This document shows, piece after piece, positions 14,658 to 22,201 of a stretch of 33,192 nt of DNA; within the stretch, counting starts at the first letter, position 1, and each line of letters opens with the position of its first letter. A program made the translations under genes and the position numbers. A model generated the notes under the pieces. It made no database searches. It was not told the DNA's origin and was given only the letters and a program-made list of their open reading frames with translations. Source of the DNA: Streptomyces sp. MMG1533 (GTDB taxonomy: Bacteria; Actinomycetota; Actinomycetes; Streptomycetales; Streptomycetaceae); assembly GCF_001279775.1 (NCBI RefSeq), contig NZ_LGDG01000286.1:1-33192 (forward strand), in the 5' to 3' direction.

Positions 14658-17357
14658 CTGACTACGACTTTCCGAGAGCTCGGAATCCTTCCCGAGACGG
14701 CCGAAGCACTTGAGGCCGTCGGCATCATCACCCCCTTCCCCATCCAGGAGATGACGCTCCCCGTCGCCCTCACCGGCACGGACGTCATCGGCCAGGCCAA
14801 GACCGGCACCGGCAAGACGCTGGGCTTCGGCCTCCCGCTCCTCGAGCGCGTCACCGTCCCCGCCGACGTCGAGGCCGGCCGCGCCAAGCCCGAAGACCTC
14901 ACCGACGCCCCGCAGGCGCTCGTCGTCGTCCCCACCCGCGAGCTGTGCACGCAGGTCACCAACGACCTGCTGACCGCGGGCAAGGTCCGCAACGTACGCG
15001 TTCTCGCCATCTACGGCGGCCGGGCGTACGAGCCTCAGGTCGAGGCCCTCAAGAAGGGCGTCGACGTGATCGTCGGCACCCCGGGCCGTCTGCTGGACCT
15101 CGCGGGCCAGAAGAAGCTCAACCTCAAGCACATCAAGGCGCTCGTCCTCGACGAGGCCGACGAGATGCTCGACCTGGGCTTCCTGCCCGACGTCGAGAAG
15201 ATCATCAACATGCTGCCGGCCCGCCGCCAGACGATGCTGTTCTCGGCGACCATGCCGGGCGCGGTCATCGGCCTCGCGCGCCGCTACATGTCGCAGCCCA
15301 CGCACATCAGCGCCACGGCGCCGGACGACGCGGGCAAGACGGTCGCGAACACCAAGCAGCACATCTACCGCGCGCACAACATGGACAAGCCCGAGCTGGT
15401 CGCGCGGATACTGCAGGCCGAGGGCCGCGGTCTCGTGATGGTCTTCTGCCGTACGAAGCGGACGGCGGCCGATCTGGCCGACCAGCTCCAGCAGCGCGGT
15501 TTCGCCTCCGGCGCGGTCCACGGCGACCTCGGCCAGGGCGCCCGCGAGCAGGCGCTGCGCGCCTTCCGCAACGGCAAGGTGGACGTCCTCGTCTGCACCG
15601 ACGTCGCCGCCCGCGGCATCGACGTCGAGGGTGTCACCCACGTCATCAACTACCAGTCCCCCGAGGACGAGAAGACGTACCTGCACCGCATCGGCCGTAC
15701 GGGCCGCGCGGGTGCCAAGGGCATCGCGATCACCCTCGTCGACTGGGACGACATCCCGCGCTGGCAGCTCATCAACAAGGCGCTGGACCTCGGGTTCAAC
15801 GACCCGCCGGAGACGTACTCCACCTCCCCGCACCTCTTCGAGGAGCTGAGCATCCCCGCGGGCACCAAGGGTGTCCTGCCGCGCTCGGAGCGCACGCGCG
15901 CCGGGCTCGGAGCGGAGGAGCTGGAGGACCTGGGCGAGACGGGCGGCCGCGGTGCACGCGGTCGCGGTGACCGAGGCGGCCGTGGTGACCGGGACAGCCG
16001 TGGTGACCGAGGCGGTCGTGGTGACCGGGACAGCCGTGGTGACCGAGGCGGTCGAGGTGACCGGGACAGCCGAGGCGGTCGGGAGGAGTCCCGTTCGGCC
16101 GAGGACGAGCGTTCCGCCCGCACGCCGCGTCGCCGTCGCCGCACCCGTAACGGGGCCCCGCTGGACACGACCGCCCCCGCCGGGACGGCTCCCACCGAGG
16201 GCGTCGCCGCCCCGCAGGAGACCACCGCGGCGGAGGACGCCACCGCGACCCGCACCCCGCGCCGCCGTCGCCGCACCCGCGGCGCGGCGTCGGAGACGAT
16301 GCCGGCCACGGCAGCGGTGACGGTCGAGCCGACGGTGTCCGAGGTGGCGCCGGTCACGGAGGCGGCGGAGGCCGCCGTCGCGACGGCCGAGGGCACGGTT
16401 GCCGTCGACGCCGCCGAGACCGCGGCGAAGCCGCGCCGCCGCCGCACCCGCAAGTCAGCGGAGACGGCGGTCGACACGGCCGAGTCCACGACGACGGAGA
16501 CCGTGTCTCAGACCCCGGCTGCGCCGGAGCCCGAGGCTCCCGTCGCCGCCCCGCGCCGTCGTACGCGCAAGGCCGCGGCCGCCCCTGCGGCCGAGGTCGC
16601 CGTCGACACAGCCGAGGGGACCGGGACTTCGGAAGCCGAGGCTGCAGAGGTCAAGCCTCGCCGTCGTACGCGGAAGACGACTGCCGCGGCTCCGGCCGAG
16701 GCTCCGGCCGAGGCCGCTCTCGACACCGCCGAGGCCGTGGAGGCCAAGCCGCGTCGCCGTACGCGCAAGGCCGTGGCCACGGAGCCCGTCGCCGAGATCC
16801 CGGCGCAGACGGCCCCGGAGGCGGCCGAGGTCAAGCCGCGCCGTACGCGCAAGGCTGCCGCCACCGCCGCGACGGCCGTCGACACGGCCGAGGCCGTGGA
16901 GGCCAAGCCCCGTCGCACCCGCAAGGCCACGGCGGCGGCTGCTGAAGCCGCCGTCGACACCGCGGAAGGTACGGCGACCAAGCCGCGCCGTACGCGGAAG
17001 ACGGCAGCCGCGGCTCCGGCCGAGGCCGCTCTCGACACCGCCGAGGCCGTGGAGGCCAAGCCGCGCCGTACACGGAAGACCGCCGCCGCAGCTCCGGCCG
17101 AGGCCGCCGTCGACACCGCCGAGGCCGTGGAGGCCAAGCCGCGCCGTACACGGAAGACCGCCGCCGCCAAGGCAGTTGAGGGTGACGTGGTCGAGGCGGC
17201 CGCAGAGGCCAAGCCTCGTCGTCGCACCCGCAAGGCCGCGGAGCCCGACGTGGCTGTCGCCGCGATCCCGGCCCAGGCCGTGGCCGAGGAAAAGGTGGCC
17301 GCACCCCGTCGCCGGACCCGTAAGGCCGCGGCAGCCACGGAGCCCACGGAGAGCTGA
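14658..17357 (+). CDS. DEAD-box ATP-dependent RNA helicase with long basic repetitive tail
   Basis: An 899-aa protein starting at CTG. The helicase core covers about residues 1-400: Q motif (F5, GI at 22-23, Q30), Walker A AKTGTGKT (47-54), PTRELC, GG, TPGRLLDL, DEAD (about 165), SAT (about 196) and HRIGRTGRAG (about 345). From about 435 there is an RG/RD-rich block (GDRGGRGDRDSR x3), then ~400 residues in which 13 basic motifs such as KPRRTRK alternate with acidic AEAAVDTAEAVEA spacers, suited to RNA binding or condensation. The CTG at 14658 has a good RBS; the first ATG (14751) would delete the Q motif. Homologue of Rv3211 (rhlE) in the same neighbourhood; likely acts in RNA remodelling, ribosome assembly or cold adaptation. 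Confidence 0.92.
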   Translation: MTTTFRELGILPETAEALEAVGIITPFPIQEMTLPVALTGTDVIGQAKTGTGKTLGFGLPLLERVTVPADVEAGRAKPEDLTDAPQALVVVPTRELCTQVTNDLLTAGKVRNVRVLAIYGGRAYEPQVEALKKGVDVIVGTPGRLLDLAGQKKLNLKHIKALVLDEADEMLDLGFLPDVEKIINMLPARRQTMLFSATMPGAVIGLARRYMSQPTHISATAPDDAGKTVANTKQHIYRAHNMDKPELVARILQAEGRGLVMVFCRTKRTAADLADQLQQRGFASGAVHGDLGQGAREQALRAFRNGKVDVLVCTDVAARGIDVEGVTHVINYQSPEDEKTYLHRIGRTGRAGAKGIAITLVDWDDIPRWQLINKALDLGFNDPPETYSTSPHLFEELSIPAGTKGVLPRSERTRAGLGAEELEDLGETGGRGARGRGDRGGRGDRDSRGDRGGRGDRDSRGDRGGRGDRDSRGGREESRSAEDERSARTPRRRRRTRNGAPLDTTAPAGTAPTEGVAAPQETTAAEDATATRTPRRRRRTRGAASETMPATAAVTVEPTVSEVAPVTEAAEAAVATAEGTVAVDAAETAAKPRRRRTRKSAETAVDTAESTTTETVSQTPAAPEPEAPVAAPRRRTRKAAAAPAAEVAVDTAEGTGTSEAEAAEVKPRRRTRKTTAAAPAEAPAEAALDTAEAVEAKPRRRTRKAVATEPVAEIPAQTAPEAAEVKPRRTRKAAATAATAVDTAEAVEAKPRRTRKATAAAAEAAVDTAEGTATKPRRTRKTAAAAPAEAALDTAEAVEAKPRRTRKTAAAAPAEAAVDTAEAVEAKPRRTRKTAAAKAVEGDVVEAAAEAKPRRRTRKAAEPDVAVAAIPAQAVAEEKVAAPRRRTRKAAAATEPTES
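15966..16073 (+). repeat. Three 36-bp tandem repeats in the helicase tail
   Basis: Near-identical 36-bp units at 15966-16001, 16002-16037 and 16038-16073 encode the 12-residue block GDRGGRGDRDSR. They give the RGG-like part of the tail and could expand or contract by slippage. Confidence 0.85.
16980..17168 (+). repeat. 78-bp tandem repeats in the helicase tail
   Basis: Copies start at 16980, 17058 and 17136 (the third is partial), exactly 78 bp apart, encoding KPRRTRKTAAAAPAEAA(L/V) DTAEAVEA. High nucleotide identity between copies indicates recent duplication. Confidence 0.88.
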
Positions 17358-17365
17358 TCTCCTGC

Positions 17366-17404
17366 CCGACGGCCCGGTTCACCCCGTGTGAACCGGGCCG
17401 TCGG
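17366..17404 (+). terminator. Terminator hairpin after the helicase
   Basis: Perfect 17-bp stem (17366-17382 with 17388-17404) with a 5-nt loop, 9 bp after the stop codon. There is no T-run, as in many Streptomyces terminators. Confidence 0.85.
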
Positions 17405-17424
17405 CATTCCCGGAGCCCACCCGA

Positions 17425-17430
17425 TACCCT
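17425..17430 (+). promoter_or_regulatory. -10 box for leaderless hydrolase mRNA
   Basis: TACCCT lies 6 nt (six C) before the GTG at 17437, with no Shine-Dalgarno sequence between. Confidence 0.4.
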
Positions 17431-17436
17431 CCCCCC

Positions 17437-18318
17437 GTGACCAGCCAAGCCGTCTTCACCCCGCCCCCCAACGCCCGCGCCCGCCTTCTCCACACCTCTC
17501 GCGGAGACTTCGCCGTCGTCGATTCGCCCGTGGCCCCCGGCGTCGAGCCGAAGGGCACCGTGTTGATGCTGCCCGGGTTCACGGGGAGCAAGGAGGACTT
17601 CACGCTGCTGCACGAGCCGCTCGCGGGGCGTGGGTACCGTGTCGTGGCCGTGGACGGGCGGGGGCAGTTCGAGTCGGACGGCCCCGAGGAGGATGAGTCC
17701 GCCTACGCTCAGGCGGAGTTGGCGCGGGACGTGCTCGCCCAGGCCGAAAGCGTCGGCACACCCGTGCATCTGCTCGGGCACTCTCTCGGCGGCCAGATCG
17801 CCCGTGCCGCCGTACTGCTCGACCGCTCCCCCTTCCGCTCACTGACCCTGGTCGCCTCCGGGCCCGCCCAGATCTCCGACTCCCAGCAGCAGCGCGTGAA
17901 GCTGTTGCGGGACGCGCTCGACGTGATGGGAATGGCCGAGGTGTGGGAGGCCATCCTGGCGATGGGGCCGCCGGAGGAGGTCGGCGGTCCCGCCCGCGGC
18001 ATCGGCGGCATGGCGCAGCTGCGCCGCCGCTGGCTGGGCAACAAGCCCGCCCAACTCCGTGCCACGGGCCACCAGTTGTGCACGGAACCGAACCGGGTCG
18101 CCGAACTCGCCGCCGTTTCGCTCCCGTTGCACGTCCTGTCGGGCGCCCACGACGACACCTGGCCGGTGACGCTGCTGGACGGCATGGCCATACGGCTGAG
18201 GGCACGGCGGACGGTCATCCCGGGCGCCGAGCATTCCCCCAACACCGACCAGCCGCTCCCGACCGCCCGGGCCCTCGCGGACTTCTGGGACGGCATCCAT
18301 CCCGGCGAAGGACAGTAA
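17437..18318 (+). CDS. Alpha/beta hydrolase
   Basis: A 293-aa alpha/beta-hydrolase. The oxyanion region is 'LMLPGFTGSKEDF', the nucleophile elbow GHSLGG, the acid in 'LSGAHDDTWP' and the base in 'IPGAEHSPNTDQP'. The triad is intact and there is no signal peptide. The GTG at 17437 is preceded by TACCCT and six C, so translation is probably leaderless. It follows the helicase terminator and is followed after ~40 bp by a convergent NYN gene. Substrate unknown; it resembles broad-specificity esterases and lysophospholipase-like hydrolases. Confidence 0.9.
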   Translation: MTSQAVFTPPPNARARLLHTSRGDFAVVDSPVAPGVEPKGTVLMLPGFTGSKEDFTLLHEPLAGRGYRVVAVDGRGQFESDGPEEDESAYAQAELARDVLAQAESVGTPVHLLGHSLGGQIARAAVLLDRSPFRSLTLVASGPAQISDSQQQRVKLLRDALDVMGMAEVWEAILAMGPPEEVGGPARGIGGMAQLRRRWLGNKPAQLRATGHQLCTEPNRVAELAAVSLPLHVLSGAHDDTWPVTLLDGMAIRLRARRTVIPGAEHSPNTDQPLPTARALADFWDGIHPGEGQ

Positions 18319-18359
18319 GACCGGCGAGATCGGCAATGGCCACCAAGAACCGGTAAGGA

Positions 18360-19253
18360 CTAGTACTGCGTCTGCAGGTGCTCCCAGAAGCCGTCCCGCA
18401 GCGCGCGCCTCAGGTCGGCGTGGCCGCGGAGCGAGTACTGCAGCAGGCCCTCCGCCTCGACGAGGAGATCCTGGTCCACCGAACCGGGGAGGTACGGGTG
18501 GCCGGGCAGCAGTTCCACCAGTGACTCTCGGCCCCTTGCCGCCAGCCACTTCGCCGCGATCTGCGCGCCGACGAAGCGGACGTCCTCGCGGGTGGGGCGG
18601 GACGCCGTCGACTCGTAGGCGAGGGCCGCGCGGCGGGACACGTACGGCTTGAAGAAGTCGAGGTCGAAGGTGCGCTGGCTGTCGACCTCCCAGAGCAGGG
18701 GCTCGGCCTGGTTGCGGCCCTCCGGTGCCTCGATGCCCCAGAGGTGGACGCGCGCGCCGTACCCCTGGGCCGCCTCGACCGCCGAGACCAGGTCCTCGTC
18801 GCCGCCGAGGAGTGCCGCGTCGCTGATGGCGCGGTGGCGGGCGAGGGACTCCAGGTCGGAGCGGATGAGGGAGTCGACGCCCTTCTGCTGGTTGCTCGCG
18901 TTCAGGTTGCCCAGCCGGACCTTGACGTCCGGGAGTTCGGCGACGGACTGCTGCTCGGCGGTGTGGATGCGGCGTCTCGCGCCGTCGTACCAGTAGACCC
19001 GCAGCAGCCGGCTGTCCGCGAAGATCGTGCGCGCCCTGTCGATGAGCGCCTCGATCAGCCCCTCGGCGTCCAGGTCGAACGCGCGACGGTCCTCGGTCCC
19101 TGCGACCAGGCGCCCCGCGGCCGCGTACAGGTATCCCGCGTCGACGAAGATCGCATGGGTCGAGGGCGTCTTCGCCACCTCGGCGAGCATGCGCTGGAGC
19201 AGCTCGTTGGTGCGGTCGATGCGGGCGCTGAGGGCCGCGAGGTCGTCGTTCAT
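18360..19253 (-). CDS. NYN domain (PIN-like) protein, predicted RNase
   Basis: About 297 aa. A short coiled N-terminus (MNDDLAALSARIDRTNELL) is followed by an NYN/PIN-like nuclease core: 'HAIFVDAGYLYAAAG' (first acidic residue), 'KGVDSLIRSDLESLARH' and 'DAALLGGDEDLVSAVEAAQGYG' (further acidic metal ligands). The C-terminal ~90 residues resemble a helical add-on of unknown role. NYN proteins cleave structured RNA, but its targets are not known. Start choice is uncertain: ATG at 19253, ATG at 19262 or GTG at 19277; I use 19253 because the family-like N-terminus begins MNDDL. A TAGCGT box lies just upstream. Confidence 0.85.
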   Translation of the reverse strand: MNDDLAALSARIDRTNELLQRMLAEVAKTPSTHAIFVDAGYLYAAAGRLVAGTEDRRAFDLDAEGLIEALIDRARTIFADSRLLRVYWYDGARRRIHTAEQQSVAELPDVKVRLGNLNASNQQKGVDSLIRSDLESLARHRAISDAALLGGDEDLVSAVEAAQGYGARVHLWGIEAPEGRNQAEPLLWEVDSQRTFDLDFFKPYVSRRAALAYESTASRPTREDVRFVGAQIAAKWLAARGRESLVELLPGHPYLPGSVDQDLLVEAEGLLQYSLRGHADLRRALRDGFWEHLQTQY

Positions 19254-19427
19254 CGCCACCATTGTCCCGGCGGTCACGCTACGAACACAACCGGTCCCGG
19301 TCAGTCCCGTTCACACCCGTTCCGAACCTCTTACCGGTCAGTAATTAGCTGTTCGAAAATTTTCTTTAGCGTAGGGAATGTTTGTAACACGCATCCCGTT
19401 GACTACCTACGGAAGGCGCCGCACCAC

Positions 19428-19445
19428 ATGGCGCCACGCAAGTAG
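19428..19445 (+). other. Possible five-codon minigene before the 50-aa gene
   Basis: ATG GCG CCA CGC AAG TAG (M-A-P-R-K) is preceded by GGAAGG at a plausible distance and followed by a second ribosome-binding-like AGGAGG at 19454-19459. It may be an upstream ORF tuning the 50-aa gene. The 19263-19483 gap also holds an AT-rich stretch with the palindrome GAAAATTTTC at 19355-19364, unusual for this genome and a likely promoter or operator. Confidence 0.2.
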
Positions 19446-19483
19446 TTCTCCTCAGGAGGATGACCAGACGAAGGGAGAAGCCA

Positions 19484-19636
19484 ATGCGCTTCGAAATCAT
19501 GCGACTCGACGATGTCGACGGCACGCCCGTGGACAGCACCGTCGTGGACGCCGCCTCCGTCAACCGAATCGTGCAGCAGGCCGCCGCCATAGGACAGCGC
19601 CTCTGGATTCGCCCGGCCGAGACCTCGGCCTCATAG
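19484..19636 (+). CDS. Small 50-aa protein, conserved-looking
   Basis: A 50-aa protein, 'MRFEIMRLDDVDGTPVDS' to 'RLWIRPAETSAS'. Strong RBS GGGAGAAG upstream of ATG 19484; an in-frame ATG at 19460 directly abuts another AGGAGG and would add eight residues but is badly spaced. Codon bias and a dedicated terminator support a real gene. The pattern (beta-strand start, turn, helix 'AASVNRIVQQAAAIGQR', strand) suggests a compact fold. I believe close copies occur across Streptomyces, but I know no function. Confidence 0.8.
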   Translation: MRFEIMRLDDVDGTPVDSTVVDAASVNRIVQQAAAIGQRLWIRPAETSAS

Positions 19637-19659
19637 CCGCGAATCCCCGCGACAGACTT

Positions 19660-19699
19660 CAGAGCCCCCGTACGGCACCGACGCCGTACGGGGGCTCTG
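19660..19699. terminator. Bidirectional terminator between 50-aa gene and MarC gene
   Basis: Perfect 17-bp stem (19660-19676 with 19683-19699), 6-nt loop, placed between two convergent genes. No T-run. Confidence 0.85.
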
Positions 19700-19721
19700 C
19701 GTATGTCCGGCGGGGGCGAGC

Positions 19722-20327
19722 TCAGCTCCCCTGGATCACCTGCGTGACCCCGTTGATGATCTGCTGCACGGCGATCGCGGAGAGCATCATGCCCGCGAGC
19801 CGCGTCACTAGGACCACGCCGCCGTCCTTGATGACCCGGATGATCAGCAGCGAGTACCGCATCACCAGCCACAGCACGACGTGGATGGCGAGGATCGCCG
19901 CCCACACCGACACCTGCGTGGCGACGCTGTCGGCCTTCTGCACGGCGAGGATGACCGAGACGATGGCGCCCGGCCCTGCCAGCAGCGGCATGCCCAGCGG
20001 CACGAGCGCGACGTTGACGTCCTTGGTCTGCTTCGGCTCGTCGGTCTTGCCGGTGAGCAGGTCCAGCGCGATCAGCAGGAGCAGCAGCCCGCCCGCGATC
20101 ATCAGCGCGGGCACCGACACATGCAGATAGTCGAGGATCTGGTGCCCGAGCAGCCCGAAGACGGTGATGACACCGCCGGCCACGCAGACGGCCTGGAACG
20201 CCATCCGCTTCTGCACCTTGCCGGGGCGCCCGGAGGTCAGCGCGAGGAAGATCGGGGTGATCCCGGGGGGATCCATGATGACGAAAAGGGTCAGGAACAG
20301 GGAGCCGAAGACGGCGAGGTCGAACAT
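19722..20327 (-). CDS. MarC family integral membrane protein
   Basis: A 201-aa protein with six predicted transmembrane helices, the normal MarC/YchE/YhgN size. Family features include 'FLTLFVIMDPPGITPIFLALT' near the N-terminus and 'LGMPLLAGPGAIVSVIL' in the middle, both conserved in MarC. Despite the name, the family has no proven role in multiple antibiotic resistance and its transport substrate is unknown. The ATG at 20327 follows AAGG by about 6 nt. It is downstream of the PHP gene on the same strand, with a 9-bp repeat array between them. Confidence 0.93.
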   Translation of the reverse strand: MFDLAVFGSLFLTLFVIMDPPGITPIFLALTSGRPGKVQKRMAFQAVCVAGGVITVFGLLGHQILDYLHVSVPALMIAGGLLLLLIALDLLTGKTDEPKQTKDVNVALVPLGMPLLAGPGAIVSVILAVQKADSVATQVSVWAAILAIHVVLWLVMRYSLLIIRVIKDGGVVLVTRLAGMMLSAIAVQQIINGVTQVIQGS

Positions 20328-20356
20328 GAGGGCCTTGCTGAGCGACGAACGGACAG

Positions 20357-20408
20357 GGACGTGAGGGACGTGCGGGACGTGAAGGTCGTGAACGACGAGG
20401 GACGTGGC
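20357..20408. repeat. Imperfect 9-bp tandem repeats between PHP and MarC genes
   Basis: Units resembling GGACGTGAG start at 20357, 20366, 20375 and 20384 (ggtcgtgaa), followed by a degenerate unit and a last ggacgtggc at 20400. They fill most of the 83-bp gap just upstream of marC. They could be repeat expansion or an array of binding sites. Confidence 0.7.
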
Positions 20409-20410
20409 CC

Positions 20411-21268
20411 TCAGGCCCCGCCGGCCCCCGGCACCGGGAAGGCACCCGTCGCCCGCCGCGTGATCTCTCCGTACACCTCGGGATCCGTCACGTACTCGCC
20501 GAGCACGCAGGTCTTCCGGCTGCCGTGGTAGTCGCTGGACCCGGTGGTCAGCAGCCCCAGCTCCTTGGCCAGGCCGCGCAGCCGCGCCCGTGTGTCCGGG
20601 TCGTGGTCCATGTGGTCGACCTCGATGCCGTCGAGCCCGGCCGCGGCCATCTCGGCGATCGCGGACTCAGGGACCGTACGCCCCCGCTTGCTCGCGCCCG
20701 GGTGGGCGAACACGGCGACGCCCCCCGCACCCTTGATCAGCCGGAGCGCCTCGAAGGGGTCGGTCTCGTGCTTCTCCACGAAGGCCCGGCCGCCGTCGGC
20801 CAGCCAGTCCGGGGTGAAGGCGTCATTCACCGTCGGTACGACACCCAGTTCGACGAGCGCGGTCGCCACATGCGGGCGTCCGACCGAACCGTCACCCGCG
20901 ATCCGCGCGACCTGCTCCCAGGTGACCGGGACGCCCTGCTCCTGAAGCCTGGCCACCATGGCCCGCGCCCGCGGCACGCGGTCGTCCCGCACCAGCTCAC
21001 GCTCGGCGAGCAGCGCCGGCTCCTCGGGGTCGAACAGGTAGGCCAGCATGTGCATGGAGACGCCGTCGATACGGCAGGACAGCTCGGCGCCGGTGACCAG
21101 AGTGAGCCCCTCCGGCAGCGCGGCGATCGCCTCGGCATACCCGCGGGTGGTGTCGTGATCGGTCAGCGCGACGACGTCCAGACCGGCAGCGGCGGCATTG
21201 CGCACCAGCTCGGCCGGGGCGTCCGTACCGTCGGAGGCGGTGGAGTGGGTGTGCAGGTCGATGCGCAC
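20411..21268 (-). CDS. PHP domain phosphoesterase (RNase AM / nucleoside bisphosphate phosphatase type)
   Basis: A 285-aa PHP-family metal-dependent phosphoesterase. Metal ligands are visible in order: 'MRIDLHTHSTASDGT' (HxH), 'VALTDHDTTRGY', 'GAELSC', 'VAVFAHPGASKRG', and 'SSDYHGSRK'. This arrangement is that of the YciV-like group, whose members hydrolyse 3',5'-nucleoside bisphosphates or trim RNA 5' ends. Start codon is GTG at 21268 with GGAG about 9 nt upstream. It lies between DUF6758 (130 bp upstream) and MarC in the same direction, so one operon is possible. Confidence 0.93.
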   Translation of the reverse strand: MRIDLHTHSTASDGTDAPAELVRNAAAAGLDVVALTDHDTTRGYAEAIAALPEGLTLVTGAELSCRIDGVSMHMLAYLFDPEEPALLAERELVRDDRVPRARAMVARLQEQGVPVTWEQVARIAGDGSVGRPHVATALVELGVVPTVNDAFTPDWLADGGRAFVEKHETDPFEALRLIKGAGGVAVFAHPGASKRGRTVPESAIAEMAAAGLDGIEVDHMDHDPDTRARLRGLAKELGLLTTGSSDYHGSRKTCVLGEYVTDPEVYGEITRRATGAFPVPGAGGA

Positions 21269-21398
21269 GACGCGGACTCCAAGCGGTGGCGGGACGGAAG
21301 GGAACGCTCAAGGATAACCGGATTTACGAGCTCCCCTGTCACACCCGCAACCACACAGCACCCCCTACATAAACGCTCAGGTCGGCCCTGGCGAATCC

Positions 21399-22040
21399 CT
21401 AGGGTTCCAGCAAGCGCGGGGACAGCGCCCCACAAGGAACCAAGTCCAGCTCAGCGCCCGCATCCCGCAGATCCGTCAGCACCAGCTCGTCATACATCAG
21501 CAGCCCCGACTGCTCGGGCCACACGACCGCCCACAGCCACAACCCGAGCGCCTCACCCGCGAACACCGCCCGATCGTCCGGCGCACCGGCCACATGCCAG
21601 AGCGGAGTCGGGCGGCCGGCGGCGAGGACCTTGGCCTGGGGCGGCTTCTCGACGCTCATGTACGCCCCCGGGTCAGGGCCGTCGATGCCCGCGTACCGCG
21701 CACCGAGGCCGACGCCGAGCTCCTCGGCGACCAGGATCAGCTCGCCCATGCCGCCGAGCGGTCCGGGGCCGGAACACGCCACGGCCGTGGCACGGCCGCC
21801 GCTGCGGTCGTCGCCCGCGCAGGCCACGCCCGTGAACAGCCATCCGACCGGCAGCGGCCACGGCATCCACACCGGCACCTGCGTGCGGTGCACCACGACA
21901 CCGAGGGCCTCGACGCTGGGTGGTATCACGGGCTGCACCGGGTGCACGGTCCCGTGCACATCGCACTGCCAGGTATCGGCGAAGAGTCCGGGAGCCCTGA
22001 CCCGGCCACCACACTTCGGGCAACTGGGTTCGCCCCTCAT
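21399..22040 (-). CDS. DUF6758 family protein with N-terminal zinc ribbon
   Basis: A 213-aa protein. The N-terminus has a zinc-ribbon-like CPKCGGRV followed by 'WQCDVHG', giving three or four metal ligands (C, C, C, H). The rest has no recognised fold; 'GPGPLGGMGELILVAEELGVGLGARYAG' is strongly Gly-rich and includes an ordered-looking helix. It is characteristic of Streptomyces relatives (DUF6758). ATG at 22040; no clear RBS. Divergent from the MFS exporter. Function unknown. Confidence 0.85.
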   Translation of the reverse strand: MRGEPSCPKCGGRVRAPGLFADTWQCDVHGTVHPVQPVIPPSVEALGVVVHRTQVPVWMPWPLPVGWLFTGVACAGDDRSGGRATAVACSGPGPLGGMGELILVAEELGVGLGARYAGIDGPDPGAYMSVEKPPQAKVLAAGRPTPLWHVAGAPDDRAVFAGEALGLWLWAVVWPEQSGLLMYDELVLTDLRDAGAELDLVPCGALSPRLLEP

Positions 22041-22124
22041 AGGGCCCCACGGTCCTACCCCTGCTCCCCCACGTCAAGGACTGATCACCCGTCCGGGCGG
22101 AAGCCGTTCACCGGCGAAAACTAG

Positions 22125-22161
22125 ATGCAGCTTGCATTTATTAGCCGAGCTAACTTATCGT
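22125..22161 (+). promoter_or_regulatory. MFS promoter with two adjacent 13-bp palindromes
   Basis: ATGCA-gct-TGCAT (22125-22137) and TTAGC-cga-GCTAA (22141-22153) are both perfect with 3-nt centres and are 16 bp apart centre to centre. A promoter TTGCAT (22132-22137) - 18 nt - TATCGT (22156-22161) overlaps both. The surrounding AT-richness contrasts with the genome. Typical of repressor-controlled exporters. Confidence 0.55.
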
Positions 22162-22201
22162 GTGTATATACCAACTAACTTCGTCGGGATGGGAGCACAC
22201 G

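Noticed and set aside
14425..14661. 78-codon plus-strand ORF before the helicase, ending in CTGA at its start
   Set aside because: GC3 of about 65% with CTA and ATA codons is unlike real genes here; better explained as structured leader RNA. Coupling to the CTG start is noted but not accepted.
14751..17357. ATG at 14751 as the helicase start
   Set aside because: It would delete the Q motif, which is encoded in frame from CTG 14658 with a good RBS.
16508..17407. 299-codon minus-strand frame with repeated RVRR motifs
   Set aside because: Mirror of the repetitive helicase tail; an antisense artefact of the repeats.
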